DNA of 64,000 nt, from NCBI RefSeq assembly GCF_008807375.1, contig NZ_CP043311.1, positions 62,001-126,000 on the forward strand, written 5' to 3'. Below, piece by piece: positions 43,403-52,936 of the stretch (its first letter is position 1; each line of letters begins with the position of its first letter). The notes under the pieces were generated by a model. It searched no databases, was not told the origin of the DNA, and saw only the letters and a list, made by a program, of their open reading frames with translations. The translations under genes and the position numbers were made by a program. Origin of the DNA: Pseudomonas lalkuanensis (GTDB lineage: Bacteria > Pseudomonadota > Gammaproteobacteria > Pseudomonadales > Pseudomonadaceae).

Positions 43403-44629
43403 ATGCTCAACGGCCTGTGGCTGAGCTTCTTCCTGGTGGCGGCGGTGGCCGCGCTGGTGCGCTGGATCGGGGGGGACCCGGGGGTGTGGGCGGCGATGGT
43501 GGAAAGCCTGTTCGCCATGGCCAAGCTCTCGGTGGATGTGATGGTCCTGCTGTTCGGGACCCTGACCCTGTGGCTGGGCTTCCTGCGCATCGCCGAGAAG
43601 GCCGGCCTGGTGGATATCCTGGCGCGGCTGCTCGGCCCGTTGTTCGCCCGCCTGATGCCGGAGGTCCCGCGGGGGCATCATGCGCTCGGCCTGGTCACCC
43701 TGAGCTTCACCGCCAACGGCCTGGGCCTGGACAACGCGGCCACGCCGATCGGCCTCAAGGCGATGAAGGCGCTGCAGGAGCTCAACCCCAGCAGCATCTC
43801 GGCGAGCAACGCCCAGGTGCTGTTCATGGTGATGAACGCCTCCTCTTTCGTGCTGCTGCCGGTGACCATCTTCATGTACCGCGCCCAGGCCGGTGCCACG
43901 GATCCCGCCCTGGTGTTCCTGCCGATCCTCCTGGCCAACGCGATCTCCACCATGACGGCGCTGCTTTCGGTGGCCTTCATGCAGCGGATCAAGCTGACCG
44001 ACCCGGTCCTGCTCGCCTGGTTCGGCGGCGCCGCGCTCCTGCTCGGCGGGTTCATGGCGGTGCTGGCCGGCCTGTCGGCGACCGCGCTGACGGCGCTGTC
44101 TTCGCTGCTCGGCAACCTGACCCTGTTCGCCCTGATCCTCTGCTTCCTGCTGATGGGGGCGCTGAAGAAGGTGCCGATCTACGAGACTTTCGTGGAAGGC
44201 GCCAAGGAAGGCTTCGACGTCGCGAAGAACCTCCTGCCCTACCTGGTCGCCATGCTGTGCGCCGTAGGTGCCCTGCGCGCCTCGGGAGCCCTGGACCAGT
44301 TGCTCGATGTCATCCGTTGGGCGGTGGAAGGCCTGGGGCTGGACAGCCGCTTCGTCGAGGCGCTGCCCACCGGCCTGGTCAAGCCCTTCTCCGGCAGCGC
44401 GGCGCGGGCCATGTTGATCGAGACGATCCAGACCCAGGGCGTCGACAGCTTCCCCGCGCTGGTGGCCGCCACCATGCAGGGCAGCACCGAGACGACCTTC
44501 TATGTGCTGGCGGTGTATTTCGGCTCCGTGGGCATCCAGCGTGCCCGCCATGCCGTGGGCTGCGCCCTGCTGGCGGACCTGTCCGGCGTGCTCGCGTCCA
44601 TCGGCGTCTGCTACTGGTTCTTCGGCTGA
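43403..44629 (+). CDS. Fused SpmA-SpmB-like membrane protein (nucleoside recognition domains)
   Basis: 408 aa, about ten membrane helices. Two Gate/nucleoside-recognition domains: the first with TANGLGLDNAATPIGLKAM (SpmA type), the second with KPFSGSAARAMLIE and GSTETTFYVLAVYFGSVG (SpmB type). In Bacillus these are two proteins needed for spore core dehydration; in Pseudomonas they occur fused, and the transported compound is unknown. ATG at 43403. Confidence 0.9.
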   Translation: MLNGLWLSFFLVAAVAALVRWIGGDPGVWAAMVESLFAMAKLSVDVMVLLFGTLTLWLGFLRIAEKAGLVDILARLLGPLFARLMPEVPRGHHALGLVTLSFTANGLGLDNAATPIGLKAMKALQELNPSSISASNAQVLFMVMNASSFVLLPVTIFMYRAQAGATDPALVFLPILLANAISTMTALLSVAFMQRIKLTDPVLLAWFGGAALLLGGFMAVLAGLSATALTALSSLLGNLTLFALILCFLLMGALKKVPIYETFVEGAKEGFDVAKNLLPYLVAMLCAVGALRASGALDQLLDVIRWAVEGLGLDSRFVEALPTGLVKPFSGSAARAMLIETIQTQGVDSFPALVAATMQGSTETTFYVLAVYFGSVGIQRARHAVGCALLADLSGVLASIGVCYWFFG

Positions 44630-44635
44630 GTCGCG

Positions 44636-44681
44636 ATGTGCAGGAGCGAACTCATTCGCGAATGAATTCGCTCCTGCACAT
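44636..44681. repeat. REPIN-like inverted repeat after the SpmAB-like gene
   Basis: Arms of 23 bp (44636-44658 and 44659-44681) with one mismatch and no spacer; core GCAGGAGCGAA-TCATTCG. It fills the gap between two convergent genes and even reaches within 2 bp of the next stop codon. Confidence 0.88.
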
Positions 44682-44682
44682 G

Positions 44683-45726
44683 TCAGTGGGGCTTGGGCGG
44701 CAGCTCGGATGGGGTGACCTTGAAGCGCAGGGTGCCGATCATCTGCCCCGCTTCAGTCAGGACCTGGACCTGCCAGCGCCCCACCGGGTTGCCGGGGAAA
44801 TTCTGCTTGTGGGTCCAGGCGCGGTAGCCAGCTTCACGGCCGCCGTGGATGTCCAGGGCGATGCGGTCCACTTCGCGGCCATTGAAGCGCCACACGTGGT
44901 AGATGCGCTCGTTAAGCCCGCGCGGTGCATTGATCGAGGTGTAGGCGTACAAGCCCTTGCTGCGCAGTTCGGCGGCTCTGACTTCTTCCACGCCATCGCC
45001 CGGGGTGCGCTGGTGGTTATCCAGGTCCGGCGTCACCGCCACTTCGGTCAGCCAGAGCGTCGCCGGCGGCACCCAGACCCGCGTCACCCAGCCCAGCCCG
45101 CCCAGGGCCAGGATCAGTACCGCCAGGCCCAGCACCCGCCACCAGCGTTGCCCACGAAACACCCCGAGCAGGCTGACGAAGGACAGTGCGACGGCGGTGC
45201 CCAGTGCCCAGCGGTAGCTCTGCGCGGTGGTCTGCTGGAGGATCAGCGGCAGCGCGGCCAGCAGCACGGCGAACAGCGTCAGCGTGTGATAGGCCAGGAA
45301 CAGCCAGCGTCGCGGCGCCAGGTGGCGGTTGTAGATCGGGTCGGTGATCGAGCACAGCGCCGCCACGCCCAGTAGCCCGGTGAACAGGGCCTGGCCGCTG
45401 TTCCAGCTGGTGGTGATGGCGAAGAACGGCAGCACGAAGAACAGGCTTTCCTGGTGGATCAGCTGGGTCAGGAAGCGCATCAGGGGTGGCGGCAGCTCGA
45501 TGCCGAACAGGCGCTCGACGCTGCGTCGGAACAGGTTCTCCAGCATCAACCAGAGCCAACTCACCAGCAGCAGGATGGCGATCACCTTGGCCACCCGCGC
45601 GCCCCGGTCCACCAGGAAGAAGCTCGCCATGCCGGAGCAGAAGCCGTAGAGGGCGATCAGCCGTGGATGGCGTTGCAGCAGCTCGATGAGCTTGAGCACT
45701 TGGGGTTTGAAGGTGGACAGCAGCAT
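44683..45726 (-). CDS. DUF5924/DUF2914 membrane protein
   Basis: 347 aa. About eight membrane helices in the first 230 residues, then a periplasmic DUF2914-like beta domain (AELRSKGLYAYTSINAPRGL, YHVWRFNGREVDRIALDI, GRWQVQVLTEAGQMIGTLRF). The C-terminal domain is found in secreted carbohydrate- or envelope-related proteins. Function unknown. The ribosome site before ATG at 45726 is weak. Confidence 0.8.
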   Translation of the reverse strand: MLLSTFKPQVLKLIELLQRHPRLIALYGFCSGMASFFLVDRGARVAKVIAILLLVSWLWLMLENLFRRSVERLFGIELPPPLMRFLTQLIHQESLFFVLPFFAITTSWNSGQALFTGLLGVAALCSITDPIYNRHLAPRRWLFLAYHTLTLFAVLLAALPLILQQTTAQSYRWALGTAVALSFVSLLGVFRGQRWWRVLGLAVLILALGGLGWVTRVWVPPATLWLTEVAVTPDLDNHQRTPGDGVEEVRAAELRSKGLYAYTSINAPRGLNERIYHVWRFNGREVDRIALDIHGGREAGYRAWTHKQNFPGNPVGRWQVQVLTEAGQMIGTLRFKVTPSELPPKPH

Positions 45727-45819
45727 CGGTCGCGACTGGGCTGGGGGCGAAGGCGCGCAGGATACTGCCCGCCGGGAGCCCTGAGAAGGCGCGCCGGCGC
45801 CGGGCTGACGGCCTGCGGC

Positions 45820-46323
45820 TCAGCCCAGCAGCAGGCGCATCTTCTGCGGCTGGTCGGTGCGGCCGTTGGGCAGGGTCACCGGCGGCAGGTCCGTCAGCCA
45901 GCGAAAGGCGAAGCGCTCGTAGAGGCGGATGGCCGTCGCGTTGGACTTCAGCACCGTCAGCTCCACCCGGCGCATGTCGAGCCGGCGGCAATGTTCGAGC
46001 GCCACTTCCATCAGGTTGCCGCCCAGGCCCCGGTTGCGGTGAGCCTTCTTAACCTGCATGCCGAGCACGCCGAAGTCTTCCCCGGAGCCATCCTTCATAC
46101 CGCAGAAGCTCGCGGGGAAGACCTCGATGGACCCCACCAGGTCGCTTTCGACTTCGGCAACGAACTGCGGCAGGTCCAGTGGCAGCGAGCGCAGCAGCAT
46201 CGCCCGCATCTGCTCGATGGGCGGCGCCTCGGCTCGCAGCAGGAACTCACCCTCGGCGCTGACCTCGGCGAAGAGGCGATGCAAGGCTTCGATATCGCTG
46301 ATGCGCAGCTTCCTGATCGACAT
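45820..46323 (-). CDS. GNAT-family N-acetyltransferase
   Basis: 167 aa. Acetyl-CoA site in motif A: GVLGMQVKKAHRNRGLGGNL, followed by VELTVLKSNATAIRLYERFAF (motif B). The acceptor is unknown. ATG at 46323 follows a GGAGCAGGA site. It lies 60 bp after the chemoreceptor stop on the same strand and may belong to that operon. Similar to PA5475 in place. Confidence 0.9.
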   Translation of the reverse strand: MSIRKLRISDIEALHRLFAEVSAEGEFLLRAEAPPIEQMRAMLLRSLPLDLPQFVAEVESDLVGSIEVFPASFCGMKDGSGEDFGVLGMQVKKAHRNRGLGGNLMEVALEHCRRLDMRRVELTVLKSNATAIRLYERFAFRWLTDLPPVTLPNGRTDQPQKMRLLLG

Positions 46324-46383
46324 GGCGTCCTGCTCCGGGGAAATGCTGGCACTCTCGCCCAGGGTTCGATGTCTGGCAATGCT

Positions 46384-47976
46384 TCAGCCGTGCCGGTGGC
46401 GCCTCTCCCAGAATTGCTGGGCCAGTGCTTGCAGTTCCGCCGCCAGGTCCGCCACCTGGTGGGCGCTGTGCTGGCTGTGGCCACTGCTTTCGGCGTTGCT
46501 GTCGGCGGCGATACGGATGCTCGCCAGGCTGCGCTGGATCTCCTCGCTGGCGGCGCTCTGCTGCTCCACCGCGCTGGCGATCTGCAGGCTCATGCTGCTG
46601 ATTTCGCTGACCTGGCCATTGATCCGGGCCAGGGAGTCGCTGGCGCGTAACGCCTGCCCCAGGCTCGCGGATGCCTGCCGGCAACTCTGCTGCATCGCTT
46701 CCACGGCATCGCCGGCGCCCTGCTGGAGTCTGGCGATCAGTGTGTGGATCTCTTCCGTGGAGTGCCGGGTCCGCGAAGCCAGGGCCCGCACCTCGTCGGC
46801 GACCACCGCGAATCCACGGCCGGCCTCGCCCGCGCGCGCCGCCTCGATGGCAGCGTTCAGCGCCAGCAGGTTGGTCTGTTCGGCGATGCTGCGGATCACC
46901 TCCAGGATCTGGCTGATATCGCCACTGTGGCTGCGCAGTGCCTGCACGGTGCCGCTGGCCTGGCGAACCTCTTCGTCGAGGCTGGCGATGTGCAGGCGGG
47001 TGGCATCCACTTCTTCCCGGCCGGCGCTCGCGGCAGCGTCGGTCTGGTCGGCGGCGGTGGCGCTCTGCTGGGCGCTGCGGGCCACTTCCTGGACGCTGCA
47101 GGCCATCTGCTCGATGGCACTGGCGACATGCTCGGTGTCCAGCTGCTGGCGGCGGGTCGCAGCGCTGGTGCTGGTCACCGACGACGCCAGGTGGCCGGCA
47201 TGGCCCGCCAGTTGCCGGGCGGATTCGGCGATACGCCCGACCACGGCACCCGTTTCGGTTTCCAGCATGCGCATGGCGAAGTCGAGTTCGCCGAATTCGT
47301 CGGTCCGGCCGCAATAGAGCCACTGGCCGATGGGGTTGTCAGCGATGCGCCTGGCCTTTTCCAGCAGTGCGCTCAGGGGACGCAACTGCCAGTGGATCCA
47401 GGCACCGCAGACCCCGAGGCTGGCGAGGGCGGCGGGAACACCGGCCAACGGCAGCATGCCGTCGAGTAGCTGGGCGAGGCCCAGGCCGGAGAGGCCGGCA
47501 GCGACGCAACCCGCCAGCAGGCGTGCACCCAGGCCGAGGAGCGGACGCCGCAGGGCACTGGGTCGGCGCCCCTCCCGCAGGCTTGTGTAGAGCTGTTCTG
47601 CAGCTGCAGCCTGGACGGAATCGGGGCGGGTTCTCACCGACTGGTATTCCACCACCTTGCCGTCCCGCAGCACCGGCGTGACATAGGCGCTGACCCAGTA
47701 GTGGTCGCCGTTCTTGCAACGGTTCTTCACCAGCCCCATCCAGCTGCGGCCGTCCTTGAGGGTCTGCCAGAGATGGGCGAAGGCTTGCGGCGGCATGTCC
47801 GGGTGACGCACCAGGTTGTGGCTGCGCCCCAGCAGTTCGTCGCGGTCGAAGCCGCTGATGGCCAGGAAGTCGTCGTTGACGTGGGTGATGATCCCTTTCA
47901 GGTCCGTGGTGGAGAGGATGTTGGCATTGGCGTCGAACTCCACCGCTCGTCCGCTCACCGGCAAGTTGATCTTCAT
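46384..47976 (-). CDS. PAS-containing methyl-accepting chemotaxis protein (Aer type)
   Basis: 530 aa. N-terminal PAS domain (about 15-115, [20 protein letters not shown] and [11 protein letters not shown]) typical of Aer redox receptors that bind FAD; two close membrane segments (about 150-195); HAMP-like part; signalling domain with the conserved tip [20 protein letters not shown]. Its start overlaps the stop of the globin-GGDEF-EAL gene (ATGA), so the two are translated together. Confidence 0.92.
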   Translation of the reverse strand: MKINLPVSGRAVEFDANANILSTTDLKGIITHVNDDFLAISGFDRDELLGRSHNLVRHPDMPPQAFAHLWQTLKDGRSWMGLVKNRCKNGDHYWVSAYVTPVLRDGKVVEYQSVRTRPDSVQAAAAEQLYTSLREGRRPSALRRPLLGLGARLLAGCVAAGLSGLGLAQLLDGMLPLAGVPAALASLGVCGAWIHWQLRPLSALLEKARRIADNPIGQWLYCGRTDEFGELDFAMRMLETETGAVVGRIAESARQLAGHAGHLASSVTSTSAATRRQQLDTEHVASAIEQMACSVQEVARSAQQSATAADQTDAAASAGREEVDATRLHIASLDEEVRQASGTVQALRSHSGDISQILEVIRSIAEQTNLLALNAAIEAARAGEAGRGFAVVADEVRALASRTRHSTEEIHTLIARLQQGAGDAVEAMQQSCRQASASLGQALRASDSLARINGQVSEISSMSLQIASAVEQQSAASEEIQRSLASIRIAADSNAESSGHSQHSAHQVADLAAELQALAQQFWERRHRHG

Positions 47977-50222
47977 CGGCGGCTCCCCTGGCTATCTTCC
48001 CGGGGCCCGGTGGCCGGACCTGGCAGGCAGCCCTCGCCTTCGAACCCTTCCTCGCCCAGCAACAGCGGTTCGAGCATGCCCGGCGGCCGGGGGCGGCTGA
48101 ACCAGTACCCCTGCGCGTAGCGGCAGTCCTGGCCAAGCAGGAAGTCCAGGTGGGCCGGGTCTTCGACGCCCTCGGCCACTACTTCCAGGCCGAGGCTGCG
48201 GCCCAGGCCGATGATGGCTCGGGAGATGGCGTTCAGTTCGGGATCGTCCGGCGCGCCGCCGATGAAGCTGCGGTCCACCTTGAGGATCTGCAACGGGAAG
48301 CGCTTGAGGTAGCCGAGGGAGGAATAGCCGGTGCCGAAGTCGTCCAGGGCCAGGCGGACCCCGAGCACGGCCAGTTCGCGCAGGCATGCCAGGGTCTCGG
48401 CGCTGTCCTGCATCAGCAGGCTCTCGGTGATCTCCAGCACCAGGCTGGTGGGGCGCAGCCCGCACTCGCGCAGGATGGCCGCGACCCGCTGGGCGAATCC
48501 TGGTTGCAGCAGCTGCCGGCTGGAGAGATTCACCGAGCAGCGCAGGTCCTGCTGGCCTGCCAGTTGCCAGCGGCGAGTCCGCCGGCAGGCTTCCCGCAGC
48601 ACCCAGTCGCCGACCGCGATGATCTCGCCGGATTCCTCCAGCGCTGGAATGAACTGCAGTGGCGATTCCAGCCGGCCATTCCGGCGCCAGCGCAGCAGGG
48701 CCTCGACCGCGGTGACCTGCGGTCGGCTGCCATCGATGCGGCAGATCGGCTGGTAATGCAGTTCGAACTCTTCGCGGGCCAGCGCGTGGGCCAGGGCGTT
48801 GTGCAGGTCCAGGCGCTTCTGGGCGGCAGCCTGCAGTTCGGTGCTGTAGCGGGCGAACTGGGCCTTGCCGGCTTCCTTGGCGCGGTACAGGGCCAGGTCG
48901 GCGGCTTGGAGGGTATCCACCGCCTGCCCCTCGGCCAGCAGCCCGGTAATGCCGATGCTGGCGCTGACCGCCAGGCTGTGGTCGTCCAGGTGCAGGGGCT
49001 GGTGCAGGCTGTCGAGCATGCGCTGGGCGACCTGTTCGGCGTCGGCCAGGCAGGCCAGGTCGTCCAGCAGCACCACGAACTCGTCGCCGCCGAACCGCAC
49101 CAGGTGGTCCCCCGGACGCAGGCAACGGGTAAGGCGCTGGCTCACCTCCACCAGCACGCGGTCACCCATGGCGTGGCCCAGGCTGTCATTGATCAGCTTG
49201 AAGCGGTCGAGGTCGATGAACAGCAGCCCGGCCTCCCTTGCCCCGGGACGCTGGCGACGTTGCAGTGCCTGTTGCAGCAACTCGTCCAGGCGCAGGCGGT
49301 TGGCCAGGCCGGTCAGGGGATCGTGGCGGGCGGCGTGGCGCAGTTGCTGTTCGGAGAGCTTGCGCTGGCTGATGTCGGTCTGCGAACCGGCCATGCGCCC
49401 TTGTTCCGCCACGCCGCGTACCAGCACCCAGAGGTAGGCCCCGTCGCGACGGCGGATGCGGTACTCATGGTTCAGCCAGGGCGTGTCGCCGCGCAGGTGG
49501 GCATCCACCGACTGGCGCAAGCCGGGCAGGTCGTCCGGATGAACCCGGCCGAACCAGCTGGTGCTGCCTTCGCCCAGGCTGTCGCGGCCCAGGCCAAGCA
49601 TCGCCGCCCAGCGTTCGGAGAAGTAGATCCGGTCCGTTTCCAGGTCCCAGTCCCAGAGGCCGTCGTTGGCCCCGCGCAGGGCCCGGGCGAAGCGCGCTTC
49701 GCTGTCCTCCAGGGCCTGGCGTTGTGCGCTGCTGTAAGTGTCGATGGCCAGTGTCATGTCGAAGAACACTGCCTTCAGCAGGCTGGCGTAGATCCTTTGG
49801 TCCGCGCCTTCGCCCAGCAGTGCGCCGAGCATGTGATCCAGGTACAGGCGGTAGGCGCCCAGGTACCACTTGAGGTCCACCCCCACGTGCTGGTGCACCA
49901 GGCCCACGCGCAACCGGTCGAGCACATAGCCACGGTCGTAAGGACCGCGCCAGAGCCGCTGGTAGTAGTCGAGCTGGCTGTGCTTGAGGCGTTGAAGGGT
50001 GACGGGGTCGCGGAGGATGCCGGCGATGGGCCCGAACTGCGCCAGATGGTCGTACAGGCGTTCGACGAAGGCCTGGTGGCAGTCGTCCAGGCTTGCGCCC
50101 CGGCTGGCCAGGTGTGCCGCGTCCTCGTCCTGCCAGTCCAGATAACGGCAGCGCATCGTGACTTCCGCACGTGACAGGCCGATGCGGCCGAGCATTCCCT
50201 CGAGTTGTCGTTCCAGGCCCAT
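47973..50222 (-). CDS. Globin-coupled PAS-GGDEF-EAL c-di-GMP enzyme
   Basis: 749 aa, soluble. Residues 1-165: protoglobin/globin-coupled sensor with the proximal heme His110 in [18 protein letters not shown]. About 175-305: PAS ([35 protein letters not shown]). About 315-475: GGDEF with intact RFGGDEF. About 490-735: EAL with [38 protein letters not shown] and VAEGVED, so the phosphodiesterase site looks complete. Both activities are possible and oxygen may switch them. ATG at 50222 follows GGGAGG by 5 nt. Confidence 0.9.
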   Translation of the reverse strand: MGLERQLEGMLGRIGLSRAEVTMRCRYLDWQDEDAAHLASRGASLDDCHQAFVERLYDHLAQFGPIAGILRDPVTLQRLKHSQLDYYQRLWRGPYDRGYVLDRLRVGLVHQHVGVDLKWYLGAYRLYLDHMLGALLGEGADQRIYASLLKAVFFDMTLAIDTYSSAQRQALEDSEARFARALRGANDGLWDWDLETDRIYFSERWAAMLGLGRDSLGEGSTSWFGRVHPDDLPGLRQSVDAHLRGDTPWLNHEYRIRRRDGAYLWVLVRGVAEQGRMAGSQTDISQRKLSEQQLRHAARHDPLTGLANRLRLDELLQQALQRRQRPGAREAGLLFIDLDRFKLINDSLGHAMGDRVLVEVSQRLTRCLRPGDHLVRFGGDEFVVLLDDLACLADAEQVAQRMLDSLHQPLHLDDHSLAVSASIGITGLLAEGQAVDTLQAADLALYRAKEAGKAQFARYSTELQAAAQKRLDLHNALAHALAREEFELHYQPICRIDGSRPQVTAVEALLRWRRNGRLESPLQFIPALEESGEIIAVGDWVLREACRRTRRWQLAGQQDLRCSVNLSSRQLLQPGFAQRVAAILRECGLRPTSLVLEITESLLMQDSAETLACLRELAVLGVRLALDDFGTGYSSLGYLKRFPLQILKVDRSFIGGAPDDPELNAISRAIIGLGRSLGLEVVAEGVEDPAHLDFLLGQDCRYAQGYWFSRPRPPGMLEPLLLGEEGFEGEGCLPGPATGPREDSQGSRR

Positions 50223-50253
50223 GCATCCTCCCTTGGATGTTTTCTGCGGGCAT

Positions 50254-50306
50254 AAAAAAAGCGCCGTGATCGACATCCCCGGAGGAGATGCCGATCACGG
50301 CGCTTT
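50254..50306 (-). terminator. Long terminator hairpin in the leader of the globin-GGDEF-EAL gene
   Basis: On the minus strand GCGCCGTGATCG pairs with CGATCACGGCGC (plus coordinates 50292-50303 and 50261-50272), the inner CATCTCC pairs with GGGGATG, and seven T follow (50254-50260). The T-run ends only 31 nt before the ATG at 50222, so it is either the end of the upstream small gene or an attenuator of the enzyme gene. Confidence 0.85.
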
Positions 50307-50382
50307 GTCTTGCAGGCCCCTAACGTCCTGCCCGGCAAAGCCGGCTTCCGCGTTGGCGGAACCTTGCGGCCCCGTTTTTACC

Positions 50383-50694
50383 TCAGTCGTCGGGAGGCGG
50401 CAACTCCCCCAGTGCCTGTTCGAGGCGTTTGCGCAGGCGGCCCAGTTCACTGGAGCGGAAGGCGTGGCGGGTGCGCTCGAGCACCTCCACCGCCTCCCCC
50501 AGCAGGGCATGCACACGGCCGGAATGGTTCAGCGGCGCGTCCTTCAGCCAGCGGCACAGCGGGGCCTTCGAGCAGTCGCTGCTGGTGGTCAGCACGGTGC
50601 ATTCCAGGGCGTTGTAGGTCAGCAGCTGGCGCGCCTGGTCGGCGAGCACACGGTCATCGCTGATCAGCAGCAGGGGCGGGAGGATGCGTGGCAT
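50383..50694 (-). CDS. Small receiver-like protein of unknown function
   Basis: 103 aa. The N-terminal half (PPLLLISDDRVLADQARQLL) resembles the first strand and acidic pair of a response-regulator receiver, but the protein is too short for a full domain and the C-terminal half is helical and charged (SSELGRLRKRLEQALGEL). ATG at 50694 with AGGT upstream; the frame opens 14 codons earlier. It precedes the globin-GGDEF-EAL gene on the same strand. I do not know a family. Confidence 0.55.
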   Translation of the reverse strand: MPRILPPLLLISDDRVLADQARQLLTYNALECTVLTTSSDCSKAPLCRWLKDAPLNHSGRVHALLGEAVEVLERTRHAFRSSELGRLRKRLEQALGELPPPDD

Positions 50695-50888
50695 GGCGGG
50701 ATGACCTGATATCAAGTGGCCATCAACTTTATCCACGAGCCTGTGGACAAATATTGACCCGCATCAGTTGTCGCGATTCGCCACCCGCCCTGGCGATGTC
50801 GGCCACTGCCGCTCCCGGGACGGGCGACTAAGCTGCTCTGGCCTTGCCCCCGCGAGCGGCGACAGAAGAACAACAAGAGAACCCATCG

Positions 50889-51803
50889 ATGAACTACGAC
50901 AGCAGTCAGCAACTGATACTCGGGCTGGTGCTCGCCGCGCTGATCTTCGGCGTGGCGCTGGAACTGCGCCTGGCCCACTTCCTCCTGGTCCTGAGAAGGC
51001 CCTTGCCGGCGCTGGTGGGGCTGCTCTGCCAGTGCCTGCTGCTGCCCTGGCTGACCCTGGTGGCTACCCTCTTCCTCGACCTGCGCCCCGGCCTCGAACT
51101 GGGCATGCTGCTGGTGGCCGCCTGCCCCGGCGGCAACCTGTCCAACGTCATCACCCACCTGGCGCGGGGCAATACCGCGTTGTCGGTGAGCGTCACCAGC
51201 CTGTCGAGCCTCCTGGCGATCCTCAGCCTGCCGCTGAACTTCGCCGCCACCGCCAGCCTCAACCCGGACACCGCTGCGTTCCTGCGGGGCCAGATGAGCA
51301 GCCTGGACGTGGACGCCAGCGGCATCATCGGCGGCCTGGTACTGCTGCTGGTGCTGCCATTGCTGGCCGGCATGGCGGCGGGCAACCTGGCACCAGCCTT
51401 CAGCACCCGCGTGCTGCCCTGGTTCAAGCGCTTCTCACTGCTCGCCTTCGGCCTCTTCCTGGTGGTGGCCGCGGCGGGCAACTGGCAATTGCTGGTGGCC
51501 AACGCCGGGCTGGTGCTGCTGGTGGTGGTTGGACACAACGCCGGCGCCCTGCTGCTGGGCTGGAGCGCCTCGCGCCTGACCGGCCTCGCCGACGCGGACC
51601 GCCGCGCCCTGACCATCGAGGTCGGCATGCAGAACTCCGGGCTGGCCCTGGGGCTGATCCTCACCCAGTTCGGCGGCCAGGTGGACATGGCCCTGGTGGC
51701 CGGCTTCTGGGGGCTCTGGCACATCGTTTCCGGCCTGCTGCTGGTGGCCGTCTGGCGGCGCAATCCGCCCCGTGGCCAGGAGGAACTCTCGTGCGCGTCC
51801 TGA
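50889..51803 (+). CDS. BASS-family (bile acid:sodium symporter-like) transporter
   Basis: 304 aa, nine to ten membrane helices. Family blocks ACPGGNLSNVITHLARGN (sodium/substrate crossover) and TIEVGMQNSGLALGLIL. In bacteria these carry organic acids such as pantoate or sterol-like acids; the substrate here is open. ATG at 50889 fits the start of the first helix; the ribosome site is weak. It overlaps the next gene by 13 bp. Confidence 0.88.
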   Translation: MNYDSSQQLILGLVLAALIFGVALELRLAHFLLVLRRPLPALVGLLCQCLLLPWLTLVATLFLDLRPGLELGMLLVAACPGGNLSNVITHLARGNTALSVSVTSLSSLLAILSLPLNFAATASLNPDTAAFLRGQMSSLDVDASGIIGGLVLLLVLPLLAGMAAGNLAPAFSTRVLPWFKRFSLLAFGLFLVVAAAGNWQLLVANAGLVLLVVVGHNAGALLLGWSASRLTGLADADRRALTIEVGMQNSGLALGLILTQFGGQVDMALVAGFWGLWHIVSGLLLVAVWRRNPPRGQEELSCAS

Positions 51804-52756
51804 TCACCGGCGCTGCCGGCTTCATCGGCCAACAACTGTTGCGCGACCTGACTCTGCGCCATCCGGACTGGACCCTGGTCGCCGCGGACATCCGCCCGCT
51901 GAGCCACCAGGCGCTCCAGGCCAATATCGAACCGGTGTCACTGGACATCAGCTTGCCCCGCGAAGTGGCCGCCTGCGTGCAGCGCTGGAAGCCCGACGCC
52001 ATCGTGCACCTGGCCTCCGTGGTGACCCCGCCACTGGGCATGGGCGAGGCGCGCCTGCATGCCATCGACGTCGGTGGCACCCGCGCCGTGCTGGATGCGG
52101 CCGTGGCCCAGGGCGTCGGTCAATTGGTCGTCACCAGCTCGGGCGCTGCCTATGGCTATTACCCGGAGAACGCCGAGTGGATCGACGAGCAGCACCCGCT
52201 GCGCGGCCATGAACGCTTCGCCTACGCCCGTCACAAGCGCGAAGTGGAGCTGCTGCTGGCCGACGCGCGCAAGCGACATCCGCAACTGCGCCAGCTGGTG
52301 CTGCGCCCTGGCACCATCCTTGGCGAGCAGGTGAACAACCAGATCACCGAGCTGTTCCAGAAGCGCTCGGTGCTGGGCATCAAGGGGCACGACAGCCGCT
52401 TCGTGTTCATCTGGGACCAGGACGTGGTGGCGATCATCCGCGAAGGCCTGGAGCGCCGCGCCGAAGGCATCTACAACCTGGCCGGCGACGGCGCGCTGAG
52501 CATGGCCGAGATCGCCGACATCCTCGGCAAGCCCTACCGGCCGCTGCCCGCCGGTCTGCTGCGTACCGCCCTGGCCGTGCTCAAGCCCCTGGGCCTGACA
52601 CAGTACGGGCCGGAGCAGCTGGACTTCCTGCGCTACCGCCCGGTACTGGACAACCGCCGGCTGAAGGACGAGTTCGGCTACCGGCCGAAGTACTCCAGCC
52701 GCGAGGCGTTCCTGGCGTTTCTCAAGGCGCGGGGCATTGCCCCAAAACTGGGTTGA
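51791..52756 (+). CDS. NAD-dependent epimerase/dehydratase (extended SDR)
   Basis: 321 aa. Cofactor motif GAAGFIG at 7-13, Ser in VVTSSGAAYG and the catalytic YARHK, all of the extended short-chain dehydrogenase type. GTG at 51791 is the start because AGGAGG (51778-51783) lies 7 nt upstream, inside the transporter gene. Coupled to the transporter, so the two may handle the same compound. Substrate unknown. Confidence 0.88.
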   Translation: MRVLITGAAGFIGQQLLRDLTLRHPDWTLVAADIRPLSHQALQANIEPVSLDISLPREVAACVQRWKPDAIVHLASVVTPPLGMGEARLHAIDVGGTRAVLDAAVAQGVGQLVVTSSGAAYGYYPENAEWIDEQHPLRGHERFAYARHKREVELLLADARKRHPQLRQLVLRPGTILGEQVNNQITELFQKRSVLGIKGHDSRFVFIWDQDVVAIIREGLERRAEGIYNLAGDGALSMAEIADILGKPYRPLPAGLLRTALAVLKPLGLTQYGPEQLDFLRYRPVLDNRRLKDEFGYRPKYSSREAFLAFLKARGIAPKLG

Positions 52757-52776
52757 ATCCCTGTGGGGCCCATCGG

Positions 52777-52855
52777 GTAGGGTGCGCCGTGCGCAGCGTC
52801 GGTTTGGCCTGGTGCCGAAGCTGGTCCTGAAGTCGGTGCGCACAGCGCACCCTGC
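52777..52855. repeat. GTAGGGTGCGCC-family inverted repeat
   Basis: GTAGGGTGCGCCGTGCGC (from 52777) and the near-inverse GTGCGCACAGCGCACCCTGC (52836-52855) with about 40 bp between. Located between the convergent epimerase and AraC genes. Same family as 19511-19554. Confidence 0.7.
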
Positions 52856-52936
52856 GGTCCAGTCCGGGCTAAAGAGGTCGGCGTTGTGTTCGGTGGCGGA
52901 TTCGCCTCTACGGAAAGCCGGTCAGGCACCCAAGGC

